Shown: positions 62,765 to 64,000 of the stretch, piece after piece | Numbering within the stretch: the first letter of the stretch is position 1 | How the letters are laid out: each line of letters starts with the position of its first letter | NCBI RefSeq assembly: GCF_900101605.1 | Contig: NZ_FMUR01000012.1 | Coordinates: 58,847-122,846 of the forward strand | Source of the DNA: Butyrivibrio hungatei | Lineage (GTDB): Bacteria; Bacillota; Clostridia; Lachnospirales; Lachnospiraceae | Length of the DNA: 64,000 bases | Reading direction: 5' to 3' | Translations under genes and position numbers: made by a program | Notes under the pieces: model-generated | Told to the model about the DNA's origin: nothing | Database searches by the model: none | Seen by the model: only the letters and a program-made list of their open reading frames with translations

Positions 62765-63322
62765 ATGAAAAAGTTTACTATAGTTGCGGGAGTTAATGGC
62801 GCAGGTAAATCTACGTTATATCAGCTTGATCCGGATCTTAAATGTGAAAACAGAGTAAATGCGGATGAGATACTTAAGGAATTTGGAGGAGATTGGAAGA
62901 GTCTGGCTGATATTTTCAAAGCCGGGAAAAGAGCAGTTTCGCTTCTTAACTCATATATTGAAAATGGAGTAAGCTTTAACCAAGAAACTACATTGTGTGG
63001 TAATTCAGTGATTAGAAATATTACAAGGGCAAAAGAGAATGGCTATTTAATTGAAATGCATTACATTGGATTAGATAGTGTTGAGATTGCAAAAGAGCGT
63101 GTTGCAAAAAGAGTATCACAAGGTGGACATGGAGTAGCTGAGGCAGATATCGAAAGAAGATATATCGCTTCATTAGAAGTTTTCTGGAAAGTCCTTCCTC
63201 TTTGTAATCTTGTTGCGGTATATGATAACACAGAAGATTTTAGGAGATTTGCAATTTACAAAGATGGTAGCCTTGTGAGATTGTCACACAAAGCTCCTGG
63301 CTGGTTTACCAGAAAAGAATAG
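62765..63322 (+). CDS. Zeta-type toxin (UDP-sugar kinase fold)
   Basis: 185 residues. P-loop kinase with Walker A GVNGAGKST at residues 9-17, VNADEI near 31-36 (substrate Asp region), FNQETTLCG near 75 and the Arg-rich lid AKERVAKRVSQGGHGVAEAD near 115-135. Zeta and PezT toxins phosphorylate UDP-N-acetylglucosamine and so block cell-wall synthesis. The length (185) is short, close to the minimal zeta domain. Paired with the 59-residue protein upstream. As the only protein cargo of unit 2 besides its partner it would stabilise that unit in the chromosome. Confidence 0.88.
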   Translation: MKKFTIVAGVNGAGKSTLYQLDPDLKCENRVNADEILKEFGGDWKSLADIFKAGKRAVSLLNSYIENGVSFNQETTLCGNSVIRNITRAKENGYLIEMHYIGLDSVEIAKERVAKRVSQGGHGVAEADIERRYIASLEVFWKVLPLCNLVAVYDNTEDFRRFAIYKDGSLVRLSHKAPGWFTRKE

Positions 63323-63327
63323 TAATG

Positions 63328-63393
63328 TTGCCACCAGCCGCATACAATAGCCCTGAGCTTTCTACCGTACGCAGCAGGTATACAGCAACTTGA
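63328..63393. repeat. Right-end block of unit 2, copy of 62074-62134
   Basis: Nearly the same sequence as the block before the second attachment repeat, including arm-type repeats GTACGCAGCA (63367-63376) and GTATACAGCA (63378-63387) at 11-bp spacing. Shows that both units have the same right-end architecture. Confidence 0.7.
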
Positions 63394-63433
63394 GGTGAAA
63401 AAGCCTTAAATAAGGCACTTCATCACATCAAAA

Positions 63434-63452
63434 AGTTCTCAAAGAGATAATC
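63434..63452 (+). repeat. attR: 19-bp rpsI attachment repeat, copy 3
   Basis: The third exact copy of AGTTCTCAAAGAGATAATC; the right boundary of the tandem insertion. Confidence 0.9.
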
Positions 63453-63487
63453 AGAGAGCCGAGAAAGCCCGAAAACACAGTATTTTC

Positions 63488-63522
63488 ACCCCGAAAGGAC
63501 ATCCCTTTCGGGGTATTTTTTT
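63488..63522 (+). terminator. Probable original rpsI terminator
   Basis: ACCCCGAAAGG/CCTTTCGGGGT with a five-base loop, then seven T. Lying just outside the outermost attachment repeat, it would end rpsI transcription in the empty site. Confidence 0.93.
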
Positions 63523-63530
63523 GCAAAAAC

Positions 63531-63648
63531 CGCTGACAAAGTCTGACCAAGTTTGTTATGGCTTGATGAATAAAAAGCCTGTTTATTTGGGGAAAATTGG
63601 AGGCTTGACAAATGATATTTATCAGACTTTGTCAAACTTTATCAGCGA
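63531..63648. repeat. 118-bp segment bounded by 25-bp imperfect inverted repeats
   Basis: CGCTGACAAAGTCTGACCAA and on (63531-63555) is mirrored at 63624-63648, 21 of 25 positions identical; a perfect 13-bp core TGACAAAGTCTGA/TCAGACTTTGTCA lies at 63534-63546 and 63622-63634. No coding frame. It could be a MITE-like repeat or part of the end structure of the adjoining IS. Confidence 0.5.
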
Positions 63649-63691
63649 TGACAGACAAGGTTGAAATCGTTTAAAACCTCCTTGAGGTGAT

Positions 63692-63803
63692 GATTCTTGT
63701 AACATCCGGACAGGATTCTTGAATTATCCGGACACGTAATCTTTTATTATCCGGACAAGCATTCTTGAAACATGCGGACAGCCATTCCTGAATCATCCGG
63801 ACA
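63692..63803 (+). mobile_element. IS21-family left end: five terminal repeats
   Basis: Five direct repeats of about 21 bp, all built on ATTCTTGAA-x-ATCCGGACA, end at 63712, 63734, 63757, 63780 and 63803, a period of 22-23 bp. The fourth has ATGCGGACA. IS21-type elements carry such multiple terminal repeats as binding sites for the IstA transposase, whose gene follows. Confidence 0.75.
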
Positions 63804-63826
63804 AATGACATCTCACATTGATCTTC

Positions 63827-63852
63827 TTAGAATGTAATTAATTACATTCTAA
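63827..63852. promoter_or_regulatory. 26-bp perfect palindrome at the istA ribosome binding site
   Basis: A perfect palindrome (half-site TTAGAATGTAATT) centred at 63839/63840, whose right end runs into AAGGAGGG. In RNA it would hold the ribosome binding site next to a hairpin; in DNA it could be an operator. Confidence 0.6.
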
Positions 63853-63864
63853 GGAGGGTATGAA

Positions 63865-64000
63865 ATGAGGTGTCTTGATACTATGAAAGTTACTGAAATC
63901 CTTCGCCTGAGGGAAATGGAGCTCAATCTACGAGATATAGCATCAGCTGTAGATTGCTCCAAAACTACCGTTGGCGAAATTCTTAACAGATGCAAGGACT
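63865..64000 (+). CDS. istA: IS21-family transposase IstA, 3' end cut by window edge
   Basis: The first 45 residues from ATG 63865 (AAGGAGGG seven bases upstream; the ATG at 63860 runs at once into a stop). They form an N-terminal helix-turn-helix, MKVTEILRLREMELNLRDIA followed by DCSKTTVGEIL, as in IstA. The DDE catalytic part lies outside the window. The terminal-repeat array directly upstream supports the assignment. IstB, the helper ATPase, should follow downstream. Confidence 0.78.
   Translation, partial: MRCLDTMKVTEILRLREMELNLRDIASAVDCSKTTVGEILNRCKD

Noticed and set aside
53084..63452. Unit 1 as a self-transmissible ICE or prophage
   Set aside because: No VirB4, VirD4/TcpA, or other type IV secretion genes and no phage structural genes; only a relaxase, so mobilisable at most.
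63692..63803. Five regularly spaced repeats resembling a CRISPR array
   Set aside because: The period is only 22-23 bp, there is no spacer of useful length, no cas genes, and an IstA gene follows; these are IS21 terminal repeats.

Overview
The window looks like chromosomal DNA from a Lachnospiraceae bacterium (Clostridia), most like Butyrivibrio or Pseudobutyrivibrio. This rests on the moderately AT-rich sequence, strong AGGAGG-type ribosome binding sites, a Firmicutes-type S10-spc-alpha ribosomal cluster followed by ecfA1-ecfA2-ecfT-truA-rplM-rpsI, RNase J, and many PadR/HAAS membrane genes. The genus is inference; no 16S rRNA or tRNA gene is present.

Region 1 (1-7990): a PASTA-domain protein cut by the left edge, a coiled-coil protein, an apparently frameshifted gene, a four-helix membrane protein, RNase J, and an MBOAT acyltransferase plus SGNH-like pair expected to O-acylate a surface polymer. 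A short leader ORF and an intrinsic terminator precede the MBOAT gene.

Region 2 (8000-18750) is the most unusual part. It is a tandem array of four PadR-type regulator genes and six paralogous membrane proteins. Each membrane protein joins an N-terminal HAAS/permease-prefix domain to a divergent SEDS (FtsW/RodA-like) body. A rearrangement scar holds the 3' ends of a further membrane gene and a further PadR gene. The HAAS domains and three of the regulators are nearly invariant, the membrane/extracellular parts are diverged, and by manual alignment the catalytic Asp of SEDS polymerases is absent from all six. My reading is a family of PadR-coupled envelope sensors rather than polymerases.

Region 3 (18734-26100): a DUF3048 lipoprotein, a large solute-binding lipoprotein, an ECF sigma operon with small membrane proteins, a small alarmone synthetase and a convergent rRNA-type methyltransferase.

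Region 4 (26290-52990): S10-spc-alpha genes from rpsJ to rplQ with a strong promoter and a structured leader. A diguanylate cyclase gene sits between infA and rpmJ. After rplQ comes a minus-strand block (M15 peptidase; chemoreceptor plus sugar-binding lipoprotein), then ecfA1-ecfA2-ecfT-truA and rplM-rpsI.

Region 5 (52911-63452): two mobile units in tandem at the 3' end of rpsI, marked by three perfect copies of a 19-bp sequence covering the last rpsI codons. Unit 1 (about 9.3 kb) has a tyrosine integrase, an XRE repressor with palindromic operators, an Xis-like protein, a RepA-like ATPase, an oriT-like hairpin cluster, a MobV relaxase, and cargo: a Fic protein with a degenerate active site, an ArsR regulator, and a YeiH transporter with a LysR regulator. 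Unit 2 (about 1.3 kb) has no integrase. It holds a zeta-type toxin gene with a small upstream partner and a compact non-coding transcription unit.

Region 6 (63453-64000): a terminator, a 118-bp inverted-repeat segment, and the left end of an IS21-family element with five terminal repeats and the start of istA.
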